64,000 nucleotides of DNA, taken from assembly GCA_027923965.1 (NCBI GenBank), contig AP026969.1:4278001-4342000 (forward strand), in the 5' to 3' direction. A program made the position numbers and the translations under genes. Below the pieces are notes generated by a model, which worked only from the letters and a program-made list of their open reading frames with translations, did not search any database and had not been told where the DNA came from. Positions 17,279 to 25,756 of this stretch are shown in pieces. Source of the stretch: Comamonadaceae bacterium OS-1. Its GTDB lineage: Bacteria; Pseudomonadota; Gammaproteobacteria; Burkholderiales; Burkholderiaceae_C. Every line of letters begins with the position of its first letter. The stretch's first letter is position 1.

Positions 17279-18760
17279 ATGACGCACCAAGACTGGCTGC
17301 GCAAAGCCCAAGCGCTGCATATCGAAGGCCGCCTGTTCATCGAAGGCCGCTACGTAGACGCGCAAGATGGTGGCAGTTTTGACTGCGTGAACCCGTCCAC
17401 CGGTGCCGTGCTGGCCCGCGTCGCCCAGGGCGAGGCCAAAGACATCGATGCCGCCGTGGCCAGCGCCCTGGCCGCCTGGACCGACCGCCGCTGGCGCGGC
17501 CAGGCCCCGCGCGCGCGCATGCAGGTGATGAACCGCTGGGCCGACCTGGTGGAGCAGCACGCCGACGAGCTGGCGCTGTTGGAAACCCTGGACATGGGCA
17601 AGCCCATCAGCGACATGCTGAACATCGACCTGCCCGAGGTGCTGCGCACCATCCGCTACTTTGCCGAGTGCATCGACAAGGTGGAGGGGGCGGTGACCCA
17701 CACCGCACCCGGCTCGCTGCACCTGATCCTGCACGAGCCGCTGGGCGTGGTGGGTGCCATCACGCCCTGGAACTACCCGATGCTGATGGCGGTGTGGAAG
17801 CTGGCCCCCATCCTGGCCGCAGGCAACTGCGTGGTGCTCAAACCCGCCGAACAGGCCCCGCTGACCTGCACCCGGCTGGCCCAGCTGTTTGTGGAGGCGG
17901 GCGGCCCCGCTGGTGTCTTCAATCTGGTCAACGGCCTGGGCCCCGAAGCAGGCCGCGCCCTGGCCCTGCACCCGGATGTGATCAAGCTCTCATTCACCGG
18001 CTCCACGCGCGTGGGCAAGCTGCTGATGGGCTACGCCGGGCAGTCCAACATGAAGCGCGTGGCGCTGGAAACCGGCGGCAAAAGCCCGCAGATTTTCATG
18101 CCCGACCTGTACGACCTGGACGCGGCGGTAGACCGCGCCGTGGGCGGCATTTTTGACAACGCCGGCCAGGTCTGCAACGCGGGCTCGCGCCTGCTGGTAC
18201 ACCGCGATCTGCAAGAGGCGTTCACCGCCCAATTCATCGCCCGCACCCAGGTGCTGTACCAGCCCGGCGACCCGCTGGACCCTGCCACCACCCTCGGCCC
18301 CCTGGCCAGCCAGCCCCACCAGCGCAAGGTGCTGGCCGACATCGCCCGCGGCCAGGCCGAAGGCGCGCACATGGTGATGGGCGGAACACAGGTGGCCTTG
18401 CCCGGCACCTTCGTGCCCCCCACCCTGTTCGTCGGCCACAACCGCATGGCCCTCGCCCAGGAAGAAATCTTCGGCCCGGTAGCCACCCTCATCCCCTTCG
18501 ACACCGAAGCCGAGGCCATCGCATTAGCCAACGACTCCGTCTACGGCCTCGCCGCCGCCGTCTGGACCCGCGACCTGCACCAGGCCCACCGCATGGTCGG
18601 CGCGCTAGAAGCCGGTGTGGTCTGGGTCAACTGCTTCGGCGACGGCGACATGACCCAGCCGTTTGGCGGGTACAAGCAGTCGGGGAATTCACGGGACAAG
18701 CATGTGGATAGTTTGCTGTCGTATATGCAGACTAAGTCGGCTTGGTTTCAGGTGGGGTGA
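17279..18760 (+). CDS. Aldehyde dehydrogenase (PuuC/betaine-aldehyde-dehydrogenase-like)
   Basis: A 493-residue cytoplasmic aldehyde dehydrogenase. Asn165 (TPWNYP), Lys188 and Glu191 (VVLKPAE) for NAD, Glu264 (ETGGK) and Cys299 (GQVC) are all present. The C-terminal GGYKQSGNSRDK resembles PuuC, which acts on gamma-glutamyl-aminobutyraldehyde, but this does not fix the substrate. It is third in the transporter / hydroxyacid dehydrogenase / aldehyde dehydrogenase unit; the gap to the gene before is 3 bp. The coding sequence ends where the repeat island starts. Confidence 0.85.
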   Translation: MTHQDWLRKAQALHIEGRLFIEGRYVDAQDGGSFDCVNPSTGAVLARVAQGEAKDIDAAVASALAAWTDRRWRGQAPRARMQVMNRWADLVEQHADELALLETLDMGKPISDMLNIDLPEVLRTIRYFAECIDKVEGAVTHTAPGSLHLILHEPLGVVGAITPWNYPMLMAVWKLAPILAAGNCVVLKPAEQAPLTCTRLAQLFVEAGGPAGVFNLVNGLGPEAGRALALHPDVIKLSFTGSTRVGKLLMGYAGQSNMKRVALETGGKSPQIFMPDLYDLDAAVDRAVGGIFDNAGQVCNAGSRLLVHRDLQEAFTAQFIARTQVLYQPGDPLDPATTLGPLASQPHQRKVLADIARGQAEGAHMVMGGTQVALPGTFVPPTLFVGHNRMALAQEEIFGPVATLIPFDTEAEAIALANDSVYGLAAAVWTRDLHQAHRMVGALEAGVVWVNCFGDGDMTQPFGGYKQSGNSRDKHVDSLLSYMQTKSAWFQVG

Positions 18761-18780
18761 GGGGGGACTCATGAGCACCC

Positions 18781-19035
18781 CTGGCCGGGATGTGCGCCCG
18801 GCGGCGCAGTGTCTTTTCTTTGTGTGGCCAAAGAAAAGGCACCAAAAGAAAGGCCACCCCCACTGTCTCCGCCCTGCGCTATCGCTACGGGAACCTGCGG
18901 TGCTCGCTTCAGGCGGGGTCTGGCTAAACTCGCCTGCGGCTCAAACAACGCCAGCCCTTTTCCGCCTGAAGCTGCGCTCCTCGGCTGCGACAGAGGGGGA
19001 CCCCGGGATCGCAATCGGGTGCGCAAAGCGCCCCA
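18781..19035 (-). repeat. Repeat family C (copy 1a, inverted)
   Basis: About 255 bp that is the reverse complement of the family C unit at 19130-19400. It carries a hairpin with arms CTTTTCTTTG (18823-18832) and CAAAGAAAAG (18839-18848). Long reading frames in this stretch have no family resemblance and are taken as non-coding. Confidence 0.8.
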
Positions 19036-19129
19036 TCGTGCCTAGGGCACGAAGCTGGATCGTGCGCCAGCCGGTTGCCGAACTGATCTCAAAACCGTTA
19101 ATGCCACCTCCAGTTCGCGACCGGCGCGA

Positions 19130-19400
19130 TGCTCGGCGCAGACGGGCCGATCCCGCGCCCTGGAGTCCCCCTCTGCAATGCACCGAGGAGCGCAGCTTTG
19201 GGCGGATCAGGGCTGGCGTCTGTTTGAGCCGCAGGCGAGTTTAGCCAGACCCCGCCCAAAGCGAGCACCGCAGGTTCCCCGACGCGCAAGCGGCGGGGCG
19301 CAGGTAGTGGGGGTGGCCTTTCTTTTGGTTACTTTTCTTTGGCCAAACAAAGAAAAGTGACTGCGCCGCCGGGCGCATTACCCGGCCAAGGATGTTGGCA
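19130..19400 (+). repeat. Repeat family C (copy 1b)
   Basis: Forward copy. It begins near the GATCCCGCGCCC segment, includes GAGCACCGCAGGTTCCCCGA and ends after GCCGCCGGGCGC. The hairpin is ACTTTTCTTT (19331-19340) with AAAGAAAAGT (19349-19358). Together with copy 1a it makes an inverted pair separated by about 95 bp. Confidence 0.8.
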
Positions 19401-19439
19401 AGCACCATCCCAACCGTGTAGTCGAAACTAATTGCTTCA

Positions 19440-19535
19440 CTTTTGATAGTTAAAAATAGGATCTTCTTGCGCTCATCTGGTAAGCACAAGCAGCCGTTTT
19501 GGCATCTGAAAATTGGCCTAAATTTCTGAAAAATA
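19440..19535. repeat. Family A palindromic repeat, long form (copy 5)
   Basis: About 95 bp beginning TTTTGATAGTTAAAAATAGG, with TTGCGCTCATCTGGTAAGC then ACAAGCAGCCGTTTTGGC. It ends 6 bp before the GrpB-like gene. Confidence 0.75.
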
Positions 19536-19541
19536 CCTACC

Positions 19542-20078
19542 ATGACCGAACAAGAATCTCTGCTCGCGGCCATCCAAGAAGAAGTGCGACTGCATTCCTA
19601 CGACCCGTCGTGGCCCCATGCGTTTGCGGCTGAACGGGGGCGGCTGGCTTCTTTACTGCCGGGTACGTTCCAGGACATCGCGCACATCGGAAGCACCGCC
19701 GTACCCGGCATGCCCGCCAAGCCCATCATTGACCTATTGGCCGGTGTGGAGTCCATGGCGGTGGCGAAGTCCATTGCGGAGCCGATCTGCCAATCCGGCT
19801 ACACCACATCGGCAGAGTTCAATGCCAGCCGGCAAGACCGCCAGTGGTTCATGCGCTGGGCCGAAGGGCACCGCACGCACCACCTCCATGTGGTGGTGCA
19901 CGGAGGCGAAGCTTGGCACACGCACCTGGCGTTTCGCGATGCCCTGCGCTCAGACGCTGCGCTTGCGGCCCGCTATGCGGCGCTCAAGTCTGAACTCGCG
20001 ACAAGGCACACCACCGACAGAGAGGCGTACACCGATGCCAAGGCCGAATTCATTCGTTCTGCGCTGGGCGAAGGGTGA
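19542..20078 (+). CDS. GrpB/UPF0157-family nucleotidyltransferase-fold protein
   Basis: A 178-residue cytoplasmic protein of the GrpB family, which has a nucleotidyltransferase fold; some members are fused to dephospho-CoA kinase. The signature HIGSTAVPGMPAKPIIDLL spans residues about 47-65, with the paired acidic/Ser positions expected of the fold, and HLHVV follows near 114. The biochemical role of free-standing members is not established. The gene is isolated: repeats lie on both sides (19440-19535, 20120-20215), and no operon partner is visible. Confidence 0.8.
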   Translation: MTEQESLLAAIQEEVRLHSYDPSWPHAFAAERGRLASLLPGTFQDIAHIGSTAVPGMPAKPIIDLLAGVESMAVAKSIAEPICQSGYTTSAEFNASRQDRQWFMRWAEGHRTHHLHVVVHGGEAWHTHLAFRDALRSDAALAARYAALKSELATRHTTDREAYTDAKAEFIRSALGEG

Positions 20079-20119
20079 GACGGGCGATGGAGCCAAGCAC
20101 TTCAGCGATAAAAATGCTG

Positions 20120-20215
20120 CGTTTTGGATAGTTAAAAATAGGAGCTGCTCGTGCTGGTTGGATCAGCGCAAGAAGGCAATTTGGTATCTGAAAAATGGCC
20201 TGAAAGTCTCAAACT
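20120..20215. repeat. Family A palindromic repeat, long form (copy 6)
   Basis: Starts GGATAGTTAAAAATAGGAGC, includes TGCTCGTGCTGGTTGGATC and ends TGAAAAATGGCCTGAAAG. It continues without a gap into family C copy 2. Confidence 0.75.
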
Positions 20216-20239
20216 AGCGCAACAACCATCCGTGCTCGC

Positions 20240-20648
20240 GCCCTAGGCGCGATGCCCGGCAAAGCCGGGCCGATCCCGCTCCCCGGGGTCCCCCTCTGCA
20301 AAGCGCCGAGGAGCGCAGCACCACGGGGATCAGCAGGCCGCGTGTTTGAGCGCAGCGAGTTTGCGGCATGCCCCCGTGGGGCGAGCACCGCAGGTTCCCC
20401 GACGCGCAAGCGGCGGGGCGCTGGCAGTGGGGGTGGCCTTTTCTTTGGTGACTTTCTTTTGGCCACGCAAAAGACAAGTTACTGCGCCGCCGGGCGCAAT
20501 CCCGGCCGGGGATGCTGGCAGACACCCAGAAAGCGTCAACTCCAACCCGCCAATAGGGGTCGGAGCCCAAATGCGGGATACGCAGTGCTCGACCCGCCAG
20601 CGTTGATCGCGCAATTGGGATCCGACCCCCATTGGCTACGACCCGCGC
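20240..20648 (+). repeat. Repeat family C (copy 2) with palindromic tail
   Basis: Family C unit at 20240-20520, followed by a tail at about 20547-20635 made of an imperfect inverted repeat: the left arm contains AGGGGTCGGAGCCCAAATG and the right arm CAATTGGGATCCGACCCCC. The same unit plus tail recurs at 21340-21745. The CTTTTG/CAAAAG hairpin of this copy is shorter than in the others. Confidence 0.8.
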
Positions 20649-20659
20649 AGTCGAAACAA

Positions 20660-20765
20660 ATTGCTTCTCTTTTGATAGTTAAAAATAGGAGCTGCTTACG
20701 CCGATAGGATCAGCACAGGCTGCCGTTTTGGCACCTGAAAATAGGTCCAAAAATCTGAAATAGTC
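20660..20765. repeat. Family A palindromic repeat, long form (copy 7)
   Basis: TTTTGATAGTTAAAAATAGG, GAGCTGCTTACGCCGATAGG, then GCTGCCGTTTTGGCACC. It lies between family C copy 2 and the DUF488 gene. Confidence 0.75.
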
Positions 20766-20828
20766 TGCTGCACAAACCACCCCCAAGCACGGCTATAGTT
20801 TTGCGGTATTGGCACCAAGGAGCACAGC

Positions 20829-21215
20829 ATGGTGGTTCGTATTGTCCGACTGGGCACCCCCCGAGACCCGCAAGAAGGCACCCGCATCGGCACGGTGCGC
20901 CGTCCCCCGCGCGGGGTGCCGAAGGCGGATTTTTCCAGCGGCAACTGGTACGACGTGTGGTACCCCAACCTGGCCCCCAGCGCCGACACCATGAAGCTGG
21001 GCCAGGCCGCCGAAACCCCGGAGCAGTGGCGCGCTTTCGAGAAAAAGTACAAGGCCGAAATGGCCACCTCCGACAACACCCGCACCCTGGCCCTGCTGGC
21101 CACCCTGTCCCGCCAGAGCCACTTCTCGGTGGGCTGCTACTGCGTGGAGGAAGCGCATTGCCACCGCTCCATCCTGCGGCATTTGCTGGTGGAGGCTGGA
21201 GCAGACGTGCGGTAG
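20829..21215 (+). CDS. DUF488-family protein
   Basis: A 128-residue protein of the DUF488 (YeaO-like) group, seen from IVRLGTPRDPQEG, the central WYDVWYPNLAPS and the C-terminal VGCYCVEEAHCHRSILRHLL with its Cys-rich segment. The function of the family is not known; the clustered Cys and His near residues 102-112 are conserved and could bind a metal or act in redox chemistry. The start ATG has an AGGAGC site at 20818-20823 (AAGGAGCACAGC ATG). Repeat units flank the gene on both sides. Confidence 0.75.
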   Translation: MVVRIVRLGTPRDPQEGTRIGTVRRPPRGVPKADFSSGNWYDVWYPNLAPSADTMKLGQAAETPEQWRAFEKKYKAEMATSDNTRTLALLATLSRQSHFSVGCYCVEEAHCHRSILRHLLVEAGADVR

Positions 21216-21229
21216 CGCCGTGCTACTGT

Positions 21230-21325
21230 TTTGGTCGTTAAAAATAGGAGCTGCTCGTGCTAGTCGAATAAGCACGGGAGGTCGATTTGATACATGAAAA
21301 ATGGCCTGAAATCTCAAACTAGCGC
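21230..21325. repeat. Family A palindromic repeat, long form (copy 8)
   Basis: GTCGTTAAAAATAGGAGC, TGCTCGTGCTAGTCGAATAA, then TGAAAAATGGCCTGAAATC. It is nearly identical in its right half to copy 6 and again runs into a family C unit. Confidence 0.75.
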
Positions 21326-21339
21326 AATAGCCACCCCGG

Positions 21340-21745
21340 CTCGTGCCCTAGGCGCGATGCCCGGCACAGCCGGGCCGATCCCGCTCCCCGGGGTCCCCAT
21401 CTGTGTGCGCCGAGGAGCACAGCTTTGGGCGGATCAGGGCTGGCGTTGTTTGAGCGCCAGCGAGTTTAGCCAGACCCCGCCCAAAGCGAGCACCGCAGGT
21501 TCCCGTAGCGCCAGCGGAGGGCGCAGACAGTTGGGGCGCCTTTCTTTTGGTTCCTTTTCTTTTGCGCAAAAGAAAAGGGACTGCGCCGCCGGGCGCACCA
21601 CCCGGCCGGGGATGCTCATGGCACCCAGAAAACGTTACCGTCAACCCGCCAATAGGGGTCGGAGCCCAAATGCGGGGTACACCCCTCTCGACCCGCCAGC
21701 TTTGATCGCGCAATTGGGATCCGACCCCCATTGGCTACGACCGCG
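21340..21745 (+). repeat. Repeat family C (copy 3) with palindromic tail
   Basis: Same order as 20240-20648. Its hairpin is a perfect 26-bp palindrome at 21553-21578 (CCTTTTCTTTTGC and its complement). A further half-copy of the tail arm (GCGCAATGGGGATCTGACCC) follows at about 21767-21786, just before the M24 gene end. Nothing else is seen between 21746 and 21806. Confidence 0.8.
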
Positions 21746-21806
21746 CATTTCCCGCCAGCAGCCGTTGCGCAATGGGGATCTGACCCCACCTCCTGCCCCC
21801 ACCAGG

Positions 21807-23033
21807 CTACCCCAGCAGCCGCTGCTCGAACGGGTAGTCGGACAGCAGCTCGATGCTTCCGTCGTTGCGGATGTAGATTTGCTCTTCGAGCTTGGCACCT
21901 TCGCCGCCGTCTTCGTGGCCGATGTAGCTCTCGATGCACAGGGTCATGCCGGGCTCGAACACGCCGTCGTAGCCTTTGGCATCGCTGTCTTCGCGGTGCA
22001 CGATGTACGGGTACTCGCCGCACATGCCCACGCCGTGCGCCAGCGCAAAGTAGCGGCGGGCCTGGTAGGGCTTGGGGATCTTCCAGGCGCGGGTGGTGTA
22101 CTCCGAGAAGCTCATGCCGGGCTTGACCAGTTCCATGTTGGTGTGGATCTGCTCGTAGGCCAGCTGGTAGACGGTTTTTTGCGCGGCCTTGGCCTGGCCT
22201 TTGCCGCACAGAAAGGTGCGCGAGAAATCGGCGTAGTAGCCAAAGCGGCCCACCACGTCGGTGTCCAGGCCGACCAGATCGCCGTCTTCGATGACGCGGG
22301 TGCTGCACTCGTGGAACCAGGGGTTGGTGCGCGGGCCGGAGCTGAGCAAACGGGTTTCGATGTAGTCGCCGTCGGTGGCGATGATGTGCTGGTGCAGGTG
22401 CGACCAGAGTTCGTTTTCCTTGATGCCGGGCACCAGGGCGGCTTCCAGGTTGCGCACGCCCTGCTCGGCGGCGCGCAGCGAGGCGCGGACCATCTTGATC
22501 TCGTTGTCGACCTTGATGCAGCGGGCACGTTCCAGCGGCTCTTGCGCGTCCGACAGGATGTAGCCATAGGCCTGCAGCGCGAAGGCAGCGGCCGAGGTGG
22601 CGCTTTCCAGGGCGATCTTCTTGCCGCCACCGCACTGCTGGATGAGCTCGTGTAGCTCGGCCGCCCAGCGCTTGGTCACGTCACCCAGATTGTCGTTGCA
22701 GAAGTAGTAAGAGATGGCGGTGGCCGGGCGCACTTCGTCGATGGTGTCCAGGCCGTCGGCCAGGAAGTCGCAACCGGCGTACTCGAACATCACCACTTTG
22801 CCCTCGGCGGGCACGAACAGGTAACGCGCCGGGTTGCGCATGGAGTAGACCTGCATGTTGCGCGAGCCGCTGGCATAGCGGATGTGCGTGGGGTCGAACA
22901 GGATGCAGGCGGTGAGGTCGCGCTTTTTCAGCTCGGCCTTGACGCGGGCCATGCGGTCGCGCTGGATTTGCGCAATCTCGGCGGCGGTGGGTTCGCAGTC
23001 TTCCAGGCGCTGGGTGGGACGGATGAGGGCCAT
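21807..23033 (-). CDS. M24-family metalloenzyme, close relative of DMSP lyase DddP
   Basis: A 408-residue pita-bread-fold protein. Metal ligands Asp257, Asp259, Asp269, His333, Glu368 and Glu383 fall at the same spacing (12, 64, 35 and 15 residues) as those of DddP of Roseovarius. Long DddP-like stretches occur: IETRLLSSGPRTNPWF, LDTDVVG and HGVGMC. DddP cleaves dimethylsulfoniopropionate to acrylate and dimethyl sulfide. The Asp six residues after the ligand His, proposed as its catalytic base (Asp377 in DddP), is Gly339 here, and the Trp of the substrate pocket (Trp95) aligns with Tyr63. The enzyme is therefore probably not a DMSP lyase but acts on a related compound. It is last in a LysR / GMC / 2OG-oxygenase / M24 unit; gap 31 bp. 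Confidence 0.8.
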   Translation of the reverse strand: MALIRPTQRLEDCEPTAAEIAQIQRDRMARVKAELKKRDLTACILFDPTHIRYASGSRNMQVYSMRNPARYLFVPAEGKVVMFEYAGCDFLADGLDTIDEVRPATAISYYFCNDNLGDVTKRWAAELHELIQQCGGGKKIALESATSAAAFALQAYGYILSDAQEPLERARCIKVDNEIKMVRASLRAAEQGVRNLEAALVPGIKENELWSHLHQHIIATDGDYIETRLLSSGPRTNPWFHECSTRVIEDGDLVGLDTDVVGRFGYYADFSRTFLCGKGQAKAAQKTVYQLAYEQIHTNMELVKPGMSFSEYTTRAWKIPKPYQARRYFALAHGVGMCGEYPYIVHREDSDAKGYDGVFEPGMTLCIESYIGHEDGGEGAKLEEQIYIRNDGSIELLSDYPFEQRLLG

Positions 23034-23064
23034 GGTGGGGGGCTTTCGATGGTTATGGAAAAAA

Positions 23065-23961
23065 TCAGTCGATCAGGGAATCGTTGCGTACCAGCTGGCT
23101 CTCGGCAATCAGGTGCGCTTCCGACACGCGGCCATACAGCTGGCGGGTGCGCTCCAGGCGGCCCATCACGTTGGGTTTTTGCGAGTAGGCAAAGATGGCG
23201 GTGTGGCGCTGGGTGCTGCCGCTGACCTGGGTGACGCGGTGCAGCGAGAAACGGCCCTTGAAGAACTGCACGTCACCGGGGCGCAGCGTGAGCACCTTGA
23301 CCACGCTGCGGTCTTCGCCGCGCAGTACCTTGCCCACGCCCTCGTAGTTTTCGCCCTCGGGCGAGCGGATGTTGGGGCAGTATTCGAAGTCGCCGCCGTG
23401 CTCGGCCTTCTGCGTCATCATGGAGACGATGAACTCGTTGGTGTCGTAGTGCCAGGGCTGCTGGGTGCCGTCGGGCAGCACGTTTTGCACCAGGCCAGCA
23501 AAAGGATCGGCGTATTCCCACACCCGCTCCTGCTGCAGGCAGGCGGCCACAAACAGCTTCATGGCGCGGGCGACGTAGATGCGGTGGATGATGTAGTCGG
23601 CCGGGATCATGTCGCGCGTGACGAAGCCGCTGGTGCGGTCCATGAAATGGCGGCGCGGGTCGCTGGCGGGCAGGCTGGGGTCGTCGTTGGTGAAGTAGGC
23701 ATTGGTCTGCTGGCGCGGCGAGAAAAAGGTTTTCTGCGCCAGCACACGGCCTTCTTCGGTGACGCGCTGCATGGCCTCGGGCCGCAGAAAGCCGGGCAGC
23801 ACGTAGCTGCCCTCGGCGGCCAGCTGCTGGCGGCACATCTCCACCAGCTCCTGCATGCGCTGCGAGCCGGGGGCCTGCAGCGGGTAGCGCTCGGTGTCGA
23901 CGATGTCGCTCAGGTCCATGCATTCGGCATCGGCCAGGGCGAGGGTGGGGAAAGTGCTCAT
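23065..23961 (-). CDS. Fe(II)/2-oxoglutarate-dependent oxygenase, HalD/BesD-like hydroxylase
   Basis: A 298-residue non-heme iron oxygenase. The facial triad is His171, Asp173 (WHYDTNEF) and His241 (LHRVTQVSG), and Arg252 should bind 2-oxoglutarate. The layout HYDTNEF ... GGDFEY ... LHRVT ... RHTAIF resembles the BesD/HalD group of amino-acid oxygenases. That group includes halogenases, which have Gly where this protein has Asp173, so hydroxylation or dealkylation rather than chlorination is expected. It sits between a GMC alcohol oxidase and the DddP-like protein on one strand. The substrate is unknown; a zwitterionic amino acid or onium compound fits the neighbours. Confidence 0.78.
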   Translation of the reverse strand: MSTFPTLALADAECMDLSDIVDTERYPLQAPGSQRMQELVEMCRQQLAAEGSYVLPGFLRPEAMQRVTEEGRVLAQKTFFSPRQQTNAYFTNDDPSLPASDPRRHFMDRTSGFVTRDMIPADYIIHRIYVARAMKLFVAACLQQERVWEYADPFAGLVQNVLPDGTQQPWHYDTNEFIVSMMTQKAEHGGDFEYCPNIRSPEGENYEGVGKVLRGEDRSVVKVLTLRPGDVQFFKGRFSLHRVTQVSGSTQRHTAIFAYSQKPNVMGRLERTRQLYGRVSEAHLIAESQLVRNDSLID

Positions 23962-24051
23962 ACAAACTCCAGGGTCAATGTGGGGGGAATCATGCGCAGG
24001 CGCGCGGGTGTTGAAAAGCGATGATTTCGCGGGATGACGCTTGAGGAAAAG

Positions 24052-25671
24052 TCATAACGCGTGGTCTTCCAGGATCAGGTCGGCCCCTTTTTCGGCCACC
24101 ATGATGGTGGGCGCATTGGTGTTGCCCGAGGTCACCGCCGGGAACACCGAGGCATCCACCACCCGCAGGCCCTGGATGCCATGCACCCGCAGCCGGTGGT
24201 CCACTACATGGCGCGCCGGGTCCGGGCCCATGCCGCAGGTGCCGCAGGCGTGGTAGACCGAGCCGCTGCGCTGGCGAAAGTCTTCCAGCAGGGCTTCGGG
24301 CGAGGTGGCATCGGGGCCGGGAAACAGCTCGGAGGCCACCACGCCCGATAGCGGCGCGCTGGCGGCAATGCGGCGCAGCAACTGGCTGCCCTCTTGCACA
24401 TCGGCCAGATCCTCGGGGGTAGACAAGAAATTGGTGCGGATCACCGGCTTGGCCAACGGGTCGGCGGACTGGATGGTGATGCTGCCGCGGCTGGTGGGGC
24501 GGCAGGTGTTGAAGGACATCAAAAACGCCGAATACGGGTCGGGGTTCATCAGCTTGGCCTGGGGCTTGGCGTTGGCGGTATAGCTGATGGGGTTGAAGTA
24601 CACGTGCATATTGGGCCGGGCCAGCTCGGGGCGGCTGCGCACAAAGGCCCCCGCCTGGTTCACGCTCATGGCCAGTGGGCCTTGCTTGCCCATCAGATAC
24701 TGCAGCGCCGCCTTGACCTTGCCGCTGAACGGGTACAGGGTGTCGTTGAGCGTGGGCACCTTGGATTTGAAGTAGTACGACACACACACGTGGTCTTGCA
24801 TGTTCTGCCCCACGGCGGGCGCGTGGCGCACCAGCGGAATGTCCAGGCCCTGGAGCAAACCCGCGTCGCCCACGCCCGAGAGCTGCAACAGCTGCGGCGA
24901 ATTGATGGACCCGCCCGACAGCACCACTTCCTTGGCGGCGCGCACGGTGTGCAGGCTGCCCTGGTGCAAAAACTCCACGCCCACGGCGCGCGTGCCCTCG
25001 AACACCACCCGGGTTACCTGGGCGCGGGTGGTCAGGGTGAGGTTCTTGCGTTTGAGCGCCGGGCGCAGAAAGGCGTTGGCGGTGGAAGCACGCACGCCGT
25101 CGCGGATGGTCATTTGCCACAGGCCTGCGCCTTCGGTCTGCGCGCCGTTGAAGTCGCGGGTGGTGGGGTAGCCCAGCGCGTTGCAGGCGGCCATGAAGGT
25201 GTCGCACAGCGGGTGCACCTTGCCGGTGAACTCGCTCACCCGCAACGGCCCGCCGCTGCCGTGGTAGTCGGATGCGCCCCACACGTGGTCTTCGGACTTC
25301 TTGAAATACGGCAGCACCGACTTCCAGCCCCAGCCGGGGTTGCCCGCGGCCTCCCAGTCGTCAAAGTCTTCACGCTGGCCGCGGATGTAGACCATGGCGT
25401 TGATCGAGCTGGTGCCCCCCAACACCTTGCCGCGCGGCCAATACAGGCGGCGGTTGCCCATGGCGGGCTCGGGCTCGGCGTGGTACATCCAGTTGAAGCG
25501 CGGGTCGGCAAAGGTGCGGCCATAGCCAATCGGCACCTGGATCCAGGGGCTACGGTCCGAGCCCCCGGCTTCCAGCAGCAAAACCCGCTCGGCACCGCTG
25601 GCGCTCAGGCGGTTGGCCAGCACGCAACCGGCAGACCCTGCGCCGACGATGATGTAGTCATATTCGTTCAT
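24052..25671 (-). CDS. GMC-family FAD-dependent oxidoreductase (choline dehydrogenase-like)
   Basis: A 539-residue flavoprotein. The N-terminal FAD site is [17 protein letters not shown], the second GMC motif is around [15 protein letters not shown], and the C-terminal part has [10 protein letters not shown] with the active-site His and [16 protein letters not shown] with the Asn. It oxidises a primary alcohol to an aldehyde, as choline dehydrogenase BetA or the 3-hydroxypropionate dehydrogenase DddA do. The Met at 25671 is chosen because the twelve residues before it are not conserved and [10 protein letters not shown] is the usual start. It lies 85 bp downstream of the LysR gene and 90 bp upstream of the 2OG oxygenase. 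A second, distinct GMC gene is at 57627. Confidence 0.83.
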   Translation of the reverse strand: MNEYDYIIVGAGSAGCVLANRLSASGAERVLLLEAGGSDRSPWIQVPIGYGRTFADPRFNWMYHAEPEPAMGNRRLYWPRGKVLGGTSSINAMVYIRGQREDFDDWEAAGNPGWGWKSVLPYFKKSEDHVWGASDYHGSGGPLRVSEFTGKVHPLCDTFMAACNALGYPTTRDFNGAQTEGAGLWQMTIRDGVRASTANAFLRPALKRKNLTLTTRAQVTRVVFEGTRAVGVEFLHQGSLHTVRAAKEVVLSGGSINSPQLLQLSGVGDAGLLQGLDIPLVRHAPAVGQNMQDHVCVSYYFKSKVPTLNDTLYPFSGKVKAALQYLMGKQGPLAMSVNQAGAFVRSRPELARPNMHVYFNPISYTANAKPQAKLMNPDPYSAFLMSFNTCRPTSRGSITIQSADPLAKPVIRTNFLSTPEDLADVQEGSQLLRRIAASAPLSGVVASELFPGPDATSPEALLEDFRQRSGSVYHACGTCGMGPDPARHVVDHRLRVHGIQGLRVVDASVFPAVTSGNTNAPTIMVAEKGADLILEDHAL

Positions 25672-25756
25672 GCGCCGCAGGTTAGCGGCGGCGGCCAGCC
25701 TGGGCAAACTACGAATTCGCGGCCCCAGCCATGAGAAAAATGGTGTGGCTACAGAC

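Noticed and set aside
18663..19244. Open frames across the family C repeats
   Set aside because: They recur only with the repeat, have stops in other copies, and resemble no protein family.
18781..21745. CRISPR array
   Set aside because: Repeats are long, few and unevenly spaced; no short regular repeat-spacer pattern and no cas gene.
21294..22655. A 453-codon frame from the repeat into the antisense of the M24 gene
   Set aside because: Half is repeat and half is antisense of a well-supported gene.
21807..23033. Calling the M24 protein a DMSP lyase (dddP)
   Set aside because: The proposed catalytic Asp is Gly and there is no DMSP pathway gene nearby; only the relationship is claimed.
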